Notes: a model not told the origin generated them from the sequence alone. A DNA stretch of 64,000 nt from Echinometra lucunter (GCA_029962745.1 JAPZVO010000022.1:864423-928422); one strand, 5' to 3'. Numbered from the stretch's first letter, positions 11,076 to 22,909 are shown. Translations and numbers: made by a program.

Positions 11076-11879
11076 GATAAGAAAAACGATGATGACAAGG
11101 TAAAGAGAAGAAAAAGTCTCGGAGAGAGAAAGAGAGGTTCCGGGGTTGTGCTTGCACGGGTACGGTGCAGACGTTTAGTCGGGGGGGGGGGGGATGATGG
11201 ACCATGTCGGGTCAGGAAGGGCTGTCCCGGCTGCGATTTTTTTTCCCTGAACCTTCGGGGCTTCAAACATGAACATTCACGACTTGCGTCTTTGGAATAA
11301 GAGTACGCATGCGCGTGACTTGCTAGCTAGCCTAGCTGTGTGGCTTGACCGAGACTGAGTGTCGACGATGACTGATGAGCGTGCATGAGATCTGAGAGAG
11401 AGTGCATGGGCACGCATGCTGTCTTTTCATTCGACTAGTTTCTATAGCTCTTCGAGACTGAGCTAAGTAAGCCTGACATGCTAAAGCCAAGGTACAATAC
11501 AGTTAATTAGGTTTTATTGTTGGACCCATGAAAAGCTAAAAGTTTTTTAAAGCCTCATGTACACATTTACAATTCGCATTGTTAGATGGAGCTGTGGCGA
11601 AGTCCACGCGCCTGCGCAGTCCTATTTCCAAGCTGCAATTCATGAATATTTATATAATGTAGCCCCAAAGGTTCAGGAAAAAAATTACGCGTCCCGGCTG
11701 TACTTTGTCGGATATTCTTGCTGATCCTCCATCCTTGACAAGTTTTGATATTTCGCAATTGGTGAGCTCTCTGTATACTGACGATAGTGTACCGTGATGA
11801 TGGGGTCGTCCAGTAATCGGGTTACCCAGCCCTCCATCGAGTCCGGACCGGAATGTACAGTGTTTATAGAAAATATAGC

Positions 11880-12960
11880 ATTATTTTGTCGGTCGCTCGC
11901 TTCGCCCTGGTAGATACAGCAAGCGAGGTGCCCAAATATTTAGCAAATAGGTGATCGAATATTATATAGGAGTGTATTTTGATGACGAAATAAGAATTCT
12001 ACCATTAGGAAGAGTGGATAATTTGCCTCGCTCGCTGCACTCGCTCGTATAGATGATAGATGGTTTCGCTTTTTTAGCAAATAGACAATCGAATACATAA
12101 TTTGGATATTTTATATGTTTAAATGTATTTTGATGACAGCATGGTTTTTGAAAGCGAATGAACTGGGCAAGCGAGGTGATCGAATGTATAATTTAGATAC
12201 CTTTTCGGCCCTTCGTGTATTTTTGATGAAGAATAATCACCTCAACCATGAAAAGGAGTATTTTTTCCTCGCTCGCTTTGCTCGCTCGTACAATATTTAG
12301 ATACAGGATAGTTTTTGAAAGCGAACGAATTCGGCAAGCGAGGTGACTAAATGTATAAGTTAGTAGTAGTTTGATGAACAGATGAAGAATAATCACCTCA
12401 ACGATGAAAAGCAGTATTTTTTTCTCGCTCGCTTCGCTCGCTCGTATCATATTCAGAGACAGGATGGTTTTGAAAGTGAATGAATTCGGCAAGCGAGGGG
12501 ACAAAAATAATCCAGATATCTAATAGGCCCATATTTTGATGAAGAATTATTACTTTTACCATGATAAAGTTATTTATTTATAAAGTTAATATTTATTTTT
12601 CCTCGCTTGCAAGCGAGGTGACCAAATAGGCTATTATTTAGATATCTTATTGTTCAAAATGTATTTTGATGACAAAATACAGTCAGTCCGCAAGTCCGTA
12701 TGCCAATGAGCAAATACGTCAGATTTATCCAAGCCGTCTCGTGAATGGCATGACAAAGAGTGTATATTTTTTTTCTCGCTCGCTGCGCTCTCTCGTATAA
12801 TATTTAGACACAGAATGTTTGGGGAAAGCGAATGAATTCTGCAGGCGAAGTGACCAAATTTATGATTTAAATATCGTATAGGCCCATCTCGTATTTTGAT
12901 GAAGAATCATCACTTCTAAAATGAAAAGGAGCATCGTTTCCTTACTCGCCTCGCTCGTTC
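11880..12960. repeat. CGAGCGAG satellite block inside hAT copy A
   Basis: About seven diverged units, each with a CTCGCTCGCT(T/G)CGCTCGCTCG palindromic core, a TAATATTTAGATACAGGATGG segment and GGCAAGCGAGGTGACCAAAT. The same unit makes the array at 34138-36790. Confidence 0.85.
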
Positions 12961-13689
12961 GTATAAAAATCACCAAATCTGGTTGAAATTGAATGAAAAT
13001 GTATAGGAGAGACGAAGGAAAATGTGATAGAGGCACACAATTGAAAGTGCCCCATGGGCTTTGGACGTTTTAAGTAATAGATGTTGTTCGTCGGTAATCG
13101 GCGACAGTGTTTGTCGGTAATCAGTGGCCTCTACAACCCCCCCCCCCCCCCCCCCCCACTGAAAAAGGTCTAGCTACGCCCCTGGTAGTACGGGAGATAA
13201 TACAGACAATGCATTTGGGGGGTACGCTATAATTGGACACAACAACAGTGTTTCCTTGTCCCGGCCTAGAAACACAGTGTCCTTATACCACACACTACGC
13301 CACTACCATATACCAGTATTGTCACTCATAAAACCATAAATTCCAAGAGCAAGATCTAGGAACATAAAGGTAAAAAGTGAGATTCGAATATTGATTTTCT
13401 AATCGCGAATTTGACACCAGATACACTGCAAAAATTAAGTCAACTTTAGAGTTGTTAACTACATTAACGGTTAAAAATTGCCGAATGTTTTTATACATCC
13501 AGAGGAGAACAAAGTGCATTCTGTCTTAATCTGTTACATAATTACCTCTGTCCCTAGTTATGCTAGTTTTCGTTATGGAATTATTACACATCTTCCATAT
13601 ATATAGGTCGGTATTGTATAGCCCCCCCCCCCAATATATACACACACTTTCCGTGCCCGTTCACAGTAACATTAAATGATATAAAGGCC

Positions 13690-13895
13690 TTAAATCTTCA
13701 CCCCTTCCCCTTCCCCTCTCTCCCTTTTTTTTCTCTTTTTCTTTCTCTTTCTCTCTTTCTTGGTTTCCTTCCCCTCTCTATCTCTTTATTCCACTTCTCT
13801 CTTCTCGTCTCTTTTTCCCTTTCTCTGTTACTCTAAATCTCAGTTTTTAATTCATCTCTCTCTTCGTGCTTCATATTTCCTTGTTTCCGTGTATT

Positions 13896-13930
<35 letters not shown>
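13690..13930. repeat. CT-rich tract with (CT)n microsatellite
   Basis: Pyrimidine-rich sequence culminating in a pure (CT)n run at about 13893-13928. Any open frame here is compositional. Confidence 0.9.
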
Positions 13931-13931
<1 letters not shown>

Positions 13932-14632
13932 CCTTACATAATTCATTTTATATAATCTTTCCCTCCTCAAGCCGCAGCAAGAATAATCTTAACCACCCAA
14001 TTGTTTGTTTTTTTTTCAAATGAGTTTAACTTCGGTCACATTACATAATTGAATATATATTGAATGTATATTGAATTATTGTCCATTATAGGAAATTACT
14101 GCCATTATTGGCGTAATTTCGGTTAAGCAGTTAGAGTGGGCAATGGTGTAGAGGGAGGAAGCAAACTAAAAGCGTATAAATTTTCCCGCCGGAATCTTCA
14201 TCGGGGCAGTATCGACGTGCAGCTCGTCTGCTAAAGCCTGCATGCTATCGGTAGGGATCAGCGTCGATATATAACGAAGACCTGTAAAGACGTAATTTAG
14301 GGGGAAATGTCTTTATATACAAGATATACACATTATATTTCTTTGAGGGTCTACTACATTTAGTGTTTCAGTTGTTAGAAATATGTCATCTTTTTCGTCT
14401 AAATCCATCTGTCTTTTCACAGTTTTTATTTTTAAATCTAGAGTCGAGTATTTCCATTTTATGTGACTGAATCATGTGTAATCAGCAAACGACTAAAACG
14501 TACGACAATGAATGATTAAGTACATTTTTGGTTATTGGATGGGGAACACAAGAACATGGGGGTAAATTTTCTTTTCCTGAGTTAAAGTATCTAACTTTTT
14601 TAAAGGGGGAAAGACAACATTCTACCTCCCCA
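13930..14632. other. Intergenic DNA 3' of the death-domain exons
   Basis: No coding exon could be supported. It presumably contains the 3' flank of the minus-strand death-domain gene. Confidence 0.4.
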
Positions 14633-14945
14633 TCAACCAGGGTTTAAGAATATAGGTTTTGCCTCAAATCTATTACGTTTATCATCAATCAGCACTTCAT
14701 CGAGGATAGCCGCGTTCTGTCCCAAGTCGAGATCTTCCATGTGAGCCATCAAGTTCTCATACATGCCCTCGAATCCTCGTCGCCTCCCTTCTCCTTCCAT
14801 TTAACCAAGGCATTAAGCAGGTAGAGTCGTTTGTTGAAGTCCAGGCCGTACTCCCGAGTGATCTCGCGTTTCTCGTCGTCCGTTAGCCCGAAGCGGTCGA
14901 CGAGAGCGCAGATCTTCTCGCGGCTCATGTCCTTGGTGACGGTCC
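14633..14945 (-). pseudogene. Death-domain exon with an internal frameshift
   Basis: From about 14940 the minus strand encodes VTKDMSREKICALVDRFGL and continues through NKRLYLLNALVKWKEKG, a death-fold pattern of amphipathic helices with the usual LL..LVKW..KG segment. Near 14782-14787 the frame is lost, and the next helix (RRGFEGMYENLMAHMEDL) resumes in another frame. One missing base, or two extra, explains it. It then runs to a TGA at 14635-14633. Codon use is GC-rich and gene-like on both sides, so the break is either recent decay or an assembly error. No clean AG acceptor precedes VTKDM; an in-frame ATG lies at 14928. It may be the last exon of the gene upstream at 15176-16260. Confidence 0.6.
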
Positions 14946-15175
14946 GGATGATTACGTAAACATGATAATTTTATGTACTGATTAAAAATAATTAACTGCA
15001 GTGTTCAATTTCATTCTGAAAGTCTAACATTGGTTCATCAAAAGCAGAACTGAACCTTCTCTTTGAATTCAATAATTAATTTTGTCAAGCAACTCTTCAT
15101 GACGTGACGATGTCACCGTAAACAATTTATCCATAATCCTTATCGCTGAAAATAAAGAAAAGATTAAGTACTCAC

Positions 15176-15284
15176 TGTCCCTGACGTCGACCGAGGTCAT
15201 ATTCATGATCTCTTCCGCAACCTGAGAAAGACTGATGTAGCGTAGCGCCCTCAATAGTAGGGAATGGTTAGCCCGACCTCGTAG
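15176..15284 (-). CDS. Death-domain gene, internal exon
   Basis: The acceptor ATCTGAAG|CTA joins in phase 0 to the exon at 16139-16260. The product LRGRANHSLLLRALRYISLS followed by QVAEEIM supplies the second half of a death fold (LL.AL.....VAEEI). It ends at a GTGAGT donor, phase 1. If that donor is skipped, the frame stays open to a TGA at 15069. A T-rich TTTATTTTCAG sits only 30 bp beyond the donor, too short for a normal intron but a multiple of three, so both readings share the same frame. Confidence 0.6.
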
Positions 15285-15640
15285 CTTCAGATGGGTGATA
15301 CTGCTCCCCCATATTTGGAGACAGGGGCTCAGCTTATTATGGCTTGAAAAAAAAGAAGATTATGTTCACACTTTTTATCTCTCTCGCTTTGCTCACAATA
15401 GCGAATTTCACATACAAATCATCGAAGATAATTCTCCTATGCTTTCTCGTGCCCTATGTACGTCACGTAATGATTTAATTAATTGTGTCTCTTTTCTACA
15501 CTTCTGTCAGAGACAATGTCTAATATTTCAGAAATTACGAAACCAAGTGTCGTCACCTTCTATTACCTTTATTTAACCTTCTATCAACTTAAATTCAAAA
15601 TTATCTATTTAAAACTTCTAGACCAAGCTTATGCTGTCAT

Positions 15641-16031
15641 TTTTTATAATAATAATAATAATAATAACAATAATAATGATAATAATAATAATGATAATAA
15701 TAACGATAATAATAATGATAATAACAACAATAAAAATAACAATATAAGTGGGTTATTGTATAGCGCTCATGTCCATCAGAATTGGCACCACACTGTTATT
15801 ACCTCGGCTTTAACAAGCCAGGCATTAAGGTGCTTTATAGCATTTCAAGGAAATTCTGGCTACCGGGTACCCATTTACTACACCTGGGTCGAGAGTGGCA
15901 ATTCTAGATCAATTTTCTTCCAAAAAAATCATTGGTGCCACGCTATGGTGCCACGGCGCGGCGGGCCTCAAACCGTCAACATTGTGATCTACAGTCCGGC
16001 GACGCATCCTCTGGACCGCGACACCTCTACA
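15641..16031 (-). mobile_element. tRNA-derived SINE with (ATT)n tail
   Basis: On the minus strand the head at about 16030-15958 reads like a degenerate tRNA: GCGGTCCAGAGGATGCG fits an A box and GGTTTGAGGCC a B box. The body runs to about 15750 and is followed by an (ATT)n-type tail (plus-strand AAT run 15644-15740). It sits between the two death-domain exons, so within an intron. Target-site duplications were not resolved. Confidence 0.6.
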
Positions 16032-16138
16032 TCGGTATACGACGATCCTCCTCATCGCGCTTGATACGATTCATTTCCAAACACTCATACTGATGCGTGT
16101 ATTATTATCAAAACAAATCAAATCAAGCTCACTCATAC

Positions 16139-16260
16139 CTGGAATTTGAACTCAGCCATTTCAGTATAGAACTTCTCCTTGACCTCGTCCAGGTTGACCT
16201 TCATCGCATCAGCAAGAGGTTGACAGTCTCCAGGAAGATGTGTGGCCACTCTTCGGAGAC
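16139..16260 (-). CDS. Death-domain gene, upstream exon
   Basis: Forty codons bounded by TTTCTGGGAAG| and a CAG|GTATGA donor. The product LRRVATHLPGDCQPLADAMK then VNLDEVKEKFYTEM looks like helices 1-3 of a death domain (VA..L...C..LA.A......V). It starts with two bases of a split codon, so at least one more exon should lie further upstream on the minus strand; I did not find it. Together with 15176-15284 it forms one death-fold of about 75 residues. Such domains mediate homotypic adaptor contacts in apoptotic and innate immune signalling (family knowledge). Confidence 0.6.
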
Positions 16261-16650
16261 CTTCCCAGAAAGATAAGAAAGATAGATGATTTTTTTATCT
16301 GTTTTATCCTACTGTCTAACGATAACATGGAAACAAGATAATCAAATTGACTGTGTGTCATGAGGGCGAGTTAACATTTTGGAAATTGAAATTTAAGGAT
16401 CTGGTGCATACTTTTGGTGGAATTTTGGAAAATTTTCAGTAAAAAAATGTAATTCTTGAAAATTTCTCGGGGCAACTGCCCCCCCCCCCCGCTATGTACG
16501 GGCGTGTTTCCAGTGGTGATTATGAGTATAAGCCATAGTGCTTGGTTGACCGAAAACTTTTAAAATGGCCAACATTGACAAGTTTTAATGTATAACAGCG
16601 CTATTGATAAGTCGTTAAATAGCAACAAATATTTAATACAAAGGGCCCAT

Positions 16651-16652
16651 TT

Positions 16653-16696
<44 letters not shown>
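16651..16696. repeat. (TGTGCC)n hexanucleotide microsatellite
   Basis: About seven perfect TGTGCC/TGCCTG units. In frame it would read Val-Pro or Cys-Leu, but no gene frame spans it. Confidence 0.9.
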
Positions 16697-16862
16697 GTCT
16701 ATAACGACTCCCCGATGCAACTTTTAATTGACTGATATCCTTACCCCTACGATGTGAACGTATTTTCTAATAAAATCGAATATTGGGGAATGTTAATGGA
16801 AGTACTGTCACAATAATTGTCTATCATGTATTATTACTTTGATATCAGGGGGAAGAATTTAG

Positions 16863-18014
16863 TGTGGCCCTTTGTCCGGAGTAACTTCGGCTGCAATTAT
16901 TGTTACCATCGTCCTCGCACTTCTCCTCATGTTTGCCCTAAAACGCAATTAAGTACATATGTAATTACTTCTCCAAAAATTCATATGTCAAAATCAGAAT
17001 TTCAAAACCCAAGAATGATGAGTGCTAGTGATGACACCTTTCAAATTCCAATTTTGACTCATTAATACAATTTCCTGAAAATAAAGAGGTATGTCTGTTT
17101 GTTCTTGTTCAAATATACGTAATTTTAATGAATTTTGAAACATTTAAATCACCTTTGAACAGGGGTAGAGATCGATTGGCCAAAACTAACTGAATATGGT
17201 TGTAGACGCGCTGTCTGTTTCAAACAATTTAGAGCATTTAAAGTGCTAATTAATATAACTCACTTAAACAAAATTGCACAGCAACAGGAAAATTGATTTT
17301 AATTGCCTTTCTTCAGTTCATTTTTTAAATCTGCAACTTACATGCTACGAGAGCTTTGATAAATAATATTTGAGAAAGTTTACAATAATTTTCACTGATT
17401 GTGAAAAGCATGCATGTGGAATGATACTGTTATTGATGATACTTCAGTTACAATTTCTGTTGTAAGGCCTGAAAAACTATTGCTGAGATTACGTGGCGAC
17501 TGACGTCTTGTCCTTCACGACTATTCTCACTTTCAGAGCGAAATTAAAGCATGAAACCAATATGATAAGGAAACTCCCTCCAATACTCGCAACAGTAACA
17601 CCTATGAGGTAAAATTATATTTCTTTACACTCCAAGCTGTATAAGAAATCGACACTCCCGACCTATATCATAATCGTTCTCATGATAGTGATGGCTGTAA
17701 TGATGATGATGGTGGCGATGATGATGATTATTACATTAATAATTAATGTCATTATTTTCATTATGATGACGATGAAAACAATGATGATTGTTTTTTTTAA
17801 TATAAGTATCAAGCCCGTATATATTTCTTGAAATATTTCGCTGCAACAAATTTAACAAAAGACTAAGTGTTTTCAGGTGCAAATTTATGCAGTGTTTAAG
17901 TGTTTCCCTAGGATGGTGTATGCGAAGACGAGAGATTTCAGTGATGCAAGCTTCCGTCGCTTACGAAATGACGACGATGATGATTAAGATGATGATTTAG
18001 TAGTGGTAGTAGGC

Positions 18015-18069
<55 letters not shown>

Positions 18070-18283
18070 TTGATTTGTTTTGTTTTTTTGTTTTATTGCT
18101 ACATAAACTTTTAAATAATAACGTCATAATGATGATTTGTTACCGATTTTTTTGTTAAATCCCAGACCGCCATATGAGGAGATCATCCATACCAACAACG
18201 GCAGGGTTGCTGTAGTCGGTGAAGGGGTCAATATTCTCAAACGGCCCGAGGGCAATGAATACCTCCAGCCGATCAACATCTAG
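16863..18283 (+). CDS. 3' end of a probable single-pass membrane protein with SH2-motif tail (three exons)
   Basis: Proposed exons are 16863-16930, 17537-17608 and 18166-18283. The first encodes CGPLSGVTSAAIIVTIVLAL plus LLI, a transmembrane helix. The second gives AKLKHETNMIRKLPPILATV, a basic juxtamembrane segment. The third gives RPPYEEIIHTNNGRVAVV and ends NEYLQPINI-stop. Phases fit at both junctions (2 to 2, 2 to 2), and exons 2 and 3 have good acceptors (CACTTTCAG, TTAAATCCCAG). The exon 1 donor AT|GTTTGC is weak; if unused, the frame ends after FALKRN. YEEI is the classic preferred ligand of Src-family SH2 domains. The extracellular part must lie upstream and was not found. Family unknown. 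Confidence 0.5.
17694..17800. repeat. (GAT)n-rich microsatellite tract
   Basis: Imperfect GAT/GATGAT runs in the intron of the membrane-protein gene; a similar short tract lies near 17965-17995. Confidence 0.8.
18005..18070. repeat. (AGT)n microsatellite
   Basis: Near-perfect run of about 18 AGT units, about 100 bp before the last exon of the membrane-protein gene. Confidence 0.95.
18166..18283 (+). CDS. C-terminal exon of the membrane protein (YEEI and NEYLQP motifs)
   Basis: Best-supported exon of the three: a T-rich acceptor, 39 codons including TAG, gene-like codon choice and two tyrosines in acidic/hydrophobic context. It continues an AG|A split arginine codon from 17608. Confidence 0.6.
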
Positions 18284-18991
18284 GTCTACTGAACACATGG
18301 CAGGCGATCCAAAGAGCGATCAAAAAACACTTTCGCAAAATCACATTTAAAAAAGAAGCATGAGTTCCAGGAAATTGAAAAATCATTTTGCGAGCTTTCT
18401 AATTATTTTATGTCAGTTTGGAGGAATATCATAGAAATATCCCTTGATAAGAGATTGCTCTTCAAATGCCTTCATATTTAAAAAAAAATTACAAGAAACA
18501 GCTCACGTGTTTGGCCAAAATATTTGTTTGAAATCCCATACTAATTATTTCTGACTAGTGCATGTGCTTTTTCAGCAACGATTTTTCGAGTCGATTTCTC
18601 ATAACTTTAATGATCTCAATACATCAAGATATACAGCTTTTTTTCGTACTGCTTAACCAACCTTTGAAGCAGTTTCTATCAAATTGTAATCACATGACAA
18701 GAAGTCGGGTTAAAGGCTAATTTAGTCCAGTCCAGATTGGAATACGGAATTTATGTATATTTCTCAACAAAAGCATTTCCCATTTATGAAACTTTTCTTT
18801 TTCTTCAAAGTTTAGAGCACACAGGATTTGAGGGTTTATGTCAGCTTCCACAGTGGGAGAAGGCGACAATTCATAACAAAATCAACTAATTTGGATCTAA
18901 AAGCGTGACGAGGAAAAGTACCATGGCAGTACAGTGTCACTGCACAGTACTCTGGCAGTTCATAAAGATCATGTCTAGCCAGCTCATATAA

Positions 18992-21288
18992 ACTGTGCAC
19001 AAAAAGTAAGTCCCCCTAACACAAACTGTACATATTTTTCAACTAGGAAGAGTTATAAAAATCTAATCATATGTCCGTGTAGCTAAACTTCCTAGCAACC
19101 CCGTGTGTAAAAAGTATGGAGAGTCGTCAAGTCATGCTTCAGTGAGCATAGTCAGAACACAAAATGGCCACTTTTGAAAGTTCACAAGGTTCATAATGTA
19201 ACTTCAATTTACTGATACTTGAATAAATTCTGGATTTGCGTGGCTTCATGGTATGTATTGTGTTTTATGGCTACTTCTATACATCTTGTGTGACTTCTAC
19301 TCGTTATTTCACGGTTAACTGAGCACACACACAAGGAAAAATTGACAACCTGTATTTTGCAGGATTTTCAGTAGAATTTTGAAATAAATTTCTCTAGAAA
19401 CGTGTTTGAAGAGGTCTTAAGGACTTTTTGAATAGTATTCAATACTGCACGGTTGAGTGAGCAAGGAATAAAGGCGAATAAATTCTGCTAAAAGAAATGC
19501 AATCGCTCTGTGCTCTGACACATAAATAAATTATTATTTTCCACTGACGTCTTTGGCGGATGCATGCATATTGACAGTTTCAGACCCTTTAATATTTTCA
19601 CGCTAGACTGAACACTTAAGTTTGGAAAGGCATCCTTTATCCACAGACGTACATTAAATATCTTTGATGGAGTCTAACACTGTACATAATGTTTGGGAAG
19701 CTTAACCAATTCCACTGCCAACCCTAAACGTCACGCTTGAATAAGCATACGGTACGAGGAAATCGTAAAAATAAAAAGAAAGTTTAGGGCCATGGACTTG
19801 GCTCCATTCATGTAGGAATTTAATTTCGTATTGACCAAAGTTAACTTTGTTCAAGACTATCTAAAGATTTCTCTAAAATTTCATCCCATATTTCACACAT
19901 CAAGGGACAAAAATGTGTGAATTCAAAGCCCTCTTAAAACTGTGCAAAGGATACTGCAACGCTGGCACTTTGTCCAGGGGGGTGTTTCATCAACATTTGT
20001 TGTCTGACAAGTTGTCAGATCTGACATCTTTCCTTGATTTTGATTGGCTGAGAAGCACCGTTACTATGGCAACTGTCGGATAAAACAGACTTTGTCGGAT
20101 AAAACATCCGACAAGTCCTTTCATGAAACACTCCCAAGCTGTACCCTCCATACTATTAGTAGAAGGAACAAAAACGTCTCTATTGTTTGGCGCTTATTCA
20201 AATGAATCAGACCTTTTGTAACCTATGCTCAGCTAGTCAAACACAGGTTTTCTTCCCTCCACCAACAGTATGAAGGGTACAGAAGTGCAAAGTTCAAGCC
20301 TTGCAGTATTCTTTGCCACAGTTTTAGCAAAGCTTTGAATTCACAAATTATTGTCTCTTGATGTGTGAAATATGGAATGAAATTTTAGAGATATCTTTAT
20401 AAAGTCTTGAACAAGCTTTTGCCAGTACGAAATTAAATTTCTACAAGAATGGAGCCAGGACCATTGCTCTAAACTTCCTTCTCATTTTTTACGATTTCCC
20501 TGTAGTGTATGCTCATTCAAGCGTGATGTTACGGGATTGGCAGCAGAATGGAATTGGTTAAGCTTCACAAGCATTATTTGGTTAAGCTTCCCAAGCATTA
20601 TGTACAAAGATATTTAATGTACGTCTGTGGATAAAAGATGCCTTTCCAGACTTTTATGTTCAGTCAAGCGTAAAGACATTTATTAAGGAGCATAAAACTG
20701 TCAATATGCATGCATCCGTCAAAAACGTCAGTGGAAATAATAATTTACTTATCTGTCAGAGCACAGAACGATTACATTTCTTTAAACGGAATTCTTATAA
20801 GGTCATTCGCCTATATTCCGTGCTCACTCAACCGTGCAGTATTGAATACCATGTCAAAATGTCGTTAACACTTGAACTTCAAACTTGAATCTAGAGATAT
20901 TTATTTCAAAATTCTAATAAAAATCCTGCAAAATACAGGTTGTTTTTTCTTTGTGTTTGTGCTCAGTCAACCATTTAATAACGAGTAGAAGTCACACAAG
21001 ATGTATGGAAGGAACCATAAAACACAACACATACCATAAAGCCACGCAAATCCAGAATTTATTCAAGTATCAATAAATTAAAGTTACATTGTGAACCTTG
21101 TGAACTTTCAAAAATGGCCATTTGTGTTCTGCCTGTGCTCACTGAAACATGGCTCCCCATAATTTTTGCACAAAGGGTTGCTATAAGGAAGTTTAGCTAC
21201 ACGGACATATGATTAGATTTTTATAACTCCTCCAAGTTGAAAAAATAATTACAGTTTGCATTAGGGGGACTTACTTTTTGTGCACAGT
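18992..21288. mobile_element. Long fold-back transposon, arms of about 1 kb
   Basis: The left arm begins ACTGTGCACAAAAAGTAAGT and the right arm ends with its reverse complement. Matching blocks in inverse order can be followed along nearly the whole arms, for example ATGGCCACTTTTGAAAGTTC, TCTGGATTTGCGTGGCTT and AAGCTTAACCAATTCCA. Arms span about 18992-20165 (with a MITE inside) and 20260-21288, leaving a short loop. Pairwise differences show they are aged. No transposase is present. The termini resemble Tc1/mariner-type ends, but the target duplication is unclear. Confidence 0.8.
19978..20136 (+). mobile_element. GTGTTTCAT-family MITE nested in the fold-back arm
   Basis: It starts GGGGTGTTTCATCAACATTT and ends CTTTCATGAAACACTCCC. 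The same element in reverse orientation lies at 26138-26302. The opposite fold-back arm runs straight through this point (about 20270-20285), so the MITE arrived after the palindrome formed. The interior contains a direct repeat of the GTCGGATAAAACA type. Confidence 0.8.
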
Positions 21289-21289
21289 G

Positions 21290-21838
21290 CTCTATAAACC
21301 AGCTGATTCACCTGCCTTTACCAGCCATGAATGCGGAATATGAACGAGTCTTGCCCTCTTATAAGGTGATACAAATTTATAGAAAGCAGTGAAAATTATA
21401 ATGATAAAAACAATGAATTAATAAATAAATTAATTAACTCAAAACGGTCATTCAGTGTTTCTGCACCATACATATTTCAAGCTCTGAAAGCCGTTTCTCT
21501 TGACCGGTGTTTTAGGAATACAAATGGTCGCACACAATAGAGTCATAGACACTATCACAATCCGCCACAATTACTGAATGATTAATGATTATATATTTCA
21601 AGCCACTAGCCATTTTTCGCATATTCCGAACACTGGGATATTTATTTTTTCATTTCTTTGTTTATTCATTTATTCACTTATTTTCAGTTTTTTTTTAATT
21701 CAAAGTAGCCTCTTCAGCTAAACAAACTGCTATCCTCGAGGATCCTGAAATATACTTTTAAACAAAATTACATCTCTGTTGTTAAATTTATCATTTATTA
21801 CATTAATTTTTAGGTCGCTCTGAATATCATACCCGGCG
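21290..21838. other. AT-rich spacer without recognised features
   Basis: Contains ATTTATTC-type simple runs. No gene or transposon end is seen until the G/C homopolymers at 21846 and 21894. Confidence 0.4.
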
Positions 21839-22015
21839 GCGCTACGGGGGGGGGGGCAGGAGGCGCCTCCCCTATGATATTTCAAGTTATCACCCCCCCC
21901 CCCCCCTCCAAAAAAAATGAATGAAAGAAAGAAGAAATAAAATAGGAGAAGAAGACGAAGAAGAAGAAGAAGAAGAAGAAGAGGAACGAAGAAGAAGAGT
22001 AAAGGGAAAAGAGGG
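21838..22015. repeat. G-run, C-run and (GAA)n low-complexity block
   Basis: GGCGCTACGGGGG..., a second poly-C run, then A/G-rich sequence with (GAA)n at about 21955-21985. The layout resembles the left ends of the hAT-like elements here, but no end-pair was found. Confidence 0.6.
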
Positions 22016-22041
22016 CATGGTCATGCAGCTATAATGCCCTA

Positions 22042-22871
22042 TACAGGGTGGCCCAGAAAGAACGGAACCCCTGATATCTTGAATTGCAGCGATCGGATAA
22101 AATGACAACCAGTGATAATTGCTGACTTGGTTCAAAAGAGAATTCTCTTTCTAATAATATGACACCAAGATCACCCATTTTGGCTCACGCGTTCAGATGT
22201 TCCGTGGGGCAATGCCATTTTCAAAATTTGCTACTTTTCCGGCCAAATTGGAATTCGATGAAAAGAAAACATTACACCGACTGCGTTTCGTAGAATAGGC
22301 TCCATATGCCTATTCATAATCGCGTGCCCGATTTTCCTTTCACTCAAGAGGGGCCATTTTTTGAAAAAAAAATGCATTCAGTGTTTCCATTGTGGATGGG
22401 AGGATAGCAGGTTGCTAATCGCCTAATCGCCATTGTCATGTTGATGAGTTGACCGTGAGGGTCGTTGAATGGCCAATGGGAAACTTGTAATTTGGATGTT
22501 AGTGATAGTGTATTGAAGATGTTGAGTAGAGTGCTTGTAAGGGTGTTTGTACGTAGAGGTATCTCAGCCTGAAACAGATTCCAGAGATATGGATCTTGAG
22601 TAGTGAAATACTACGTTAATGATAAAGAAAAACACTCCCTGTCTCATCAATCCCATCTCACCAGTAAAATCATAAAAAAATAATAATAATAATAAAAAAA
22701 CTATGCCAATGCCGAGAACATTAATTCTTTCACTCCATAATAGGAAAGAGGACATGAATATCAAATTTTCTCCGTTCTGTGTTCAGAGGCGGCAGACTAG
22801 GACGATGAAAGCCAGGCGCGCATCCAGGGAGCGAGCGGGCCTTGCCCCCCCCCCCCCCCACCCCCCAAAAA

Positions 22872-22909
<38 letters not shown>

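Larger units (their letters stand above)
10795..13184 (+). mobile_element. hAT-like non-autonomous element with 8-bp duplication (copy A)
   Basis: The left end is CAGGGCTGTAGCTAGCAGGG and the right end is GGTCTAGCTACGCCCCTG, its imperfect reverse complement (GTAGCTAG shared). Flanks GTAGTATG (10787-10794) and GTAGTACG (13185-13192) match at 7 of 8 bases, which is the hAT-type duplication. In order it holds a GATATCGTCGG...CTGCCGTCGGGAAAA box, about 200 bp of GA-rich sequence, then CGAGCGAG-rich satellite units, then a poly-C run. No transposase frame is present. Related copies lie at 31.0-32.3 and 49.6-51.8 kb. Confidence 0.8.

Noticed and set aside
10754..11266. Phe/Ser-rich and Lys/Arg-rich open frames
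   Set aside because: They come from an A/G-only low-complexity tract inside a transposon.
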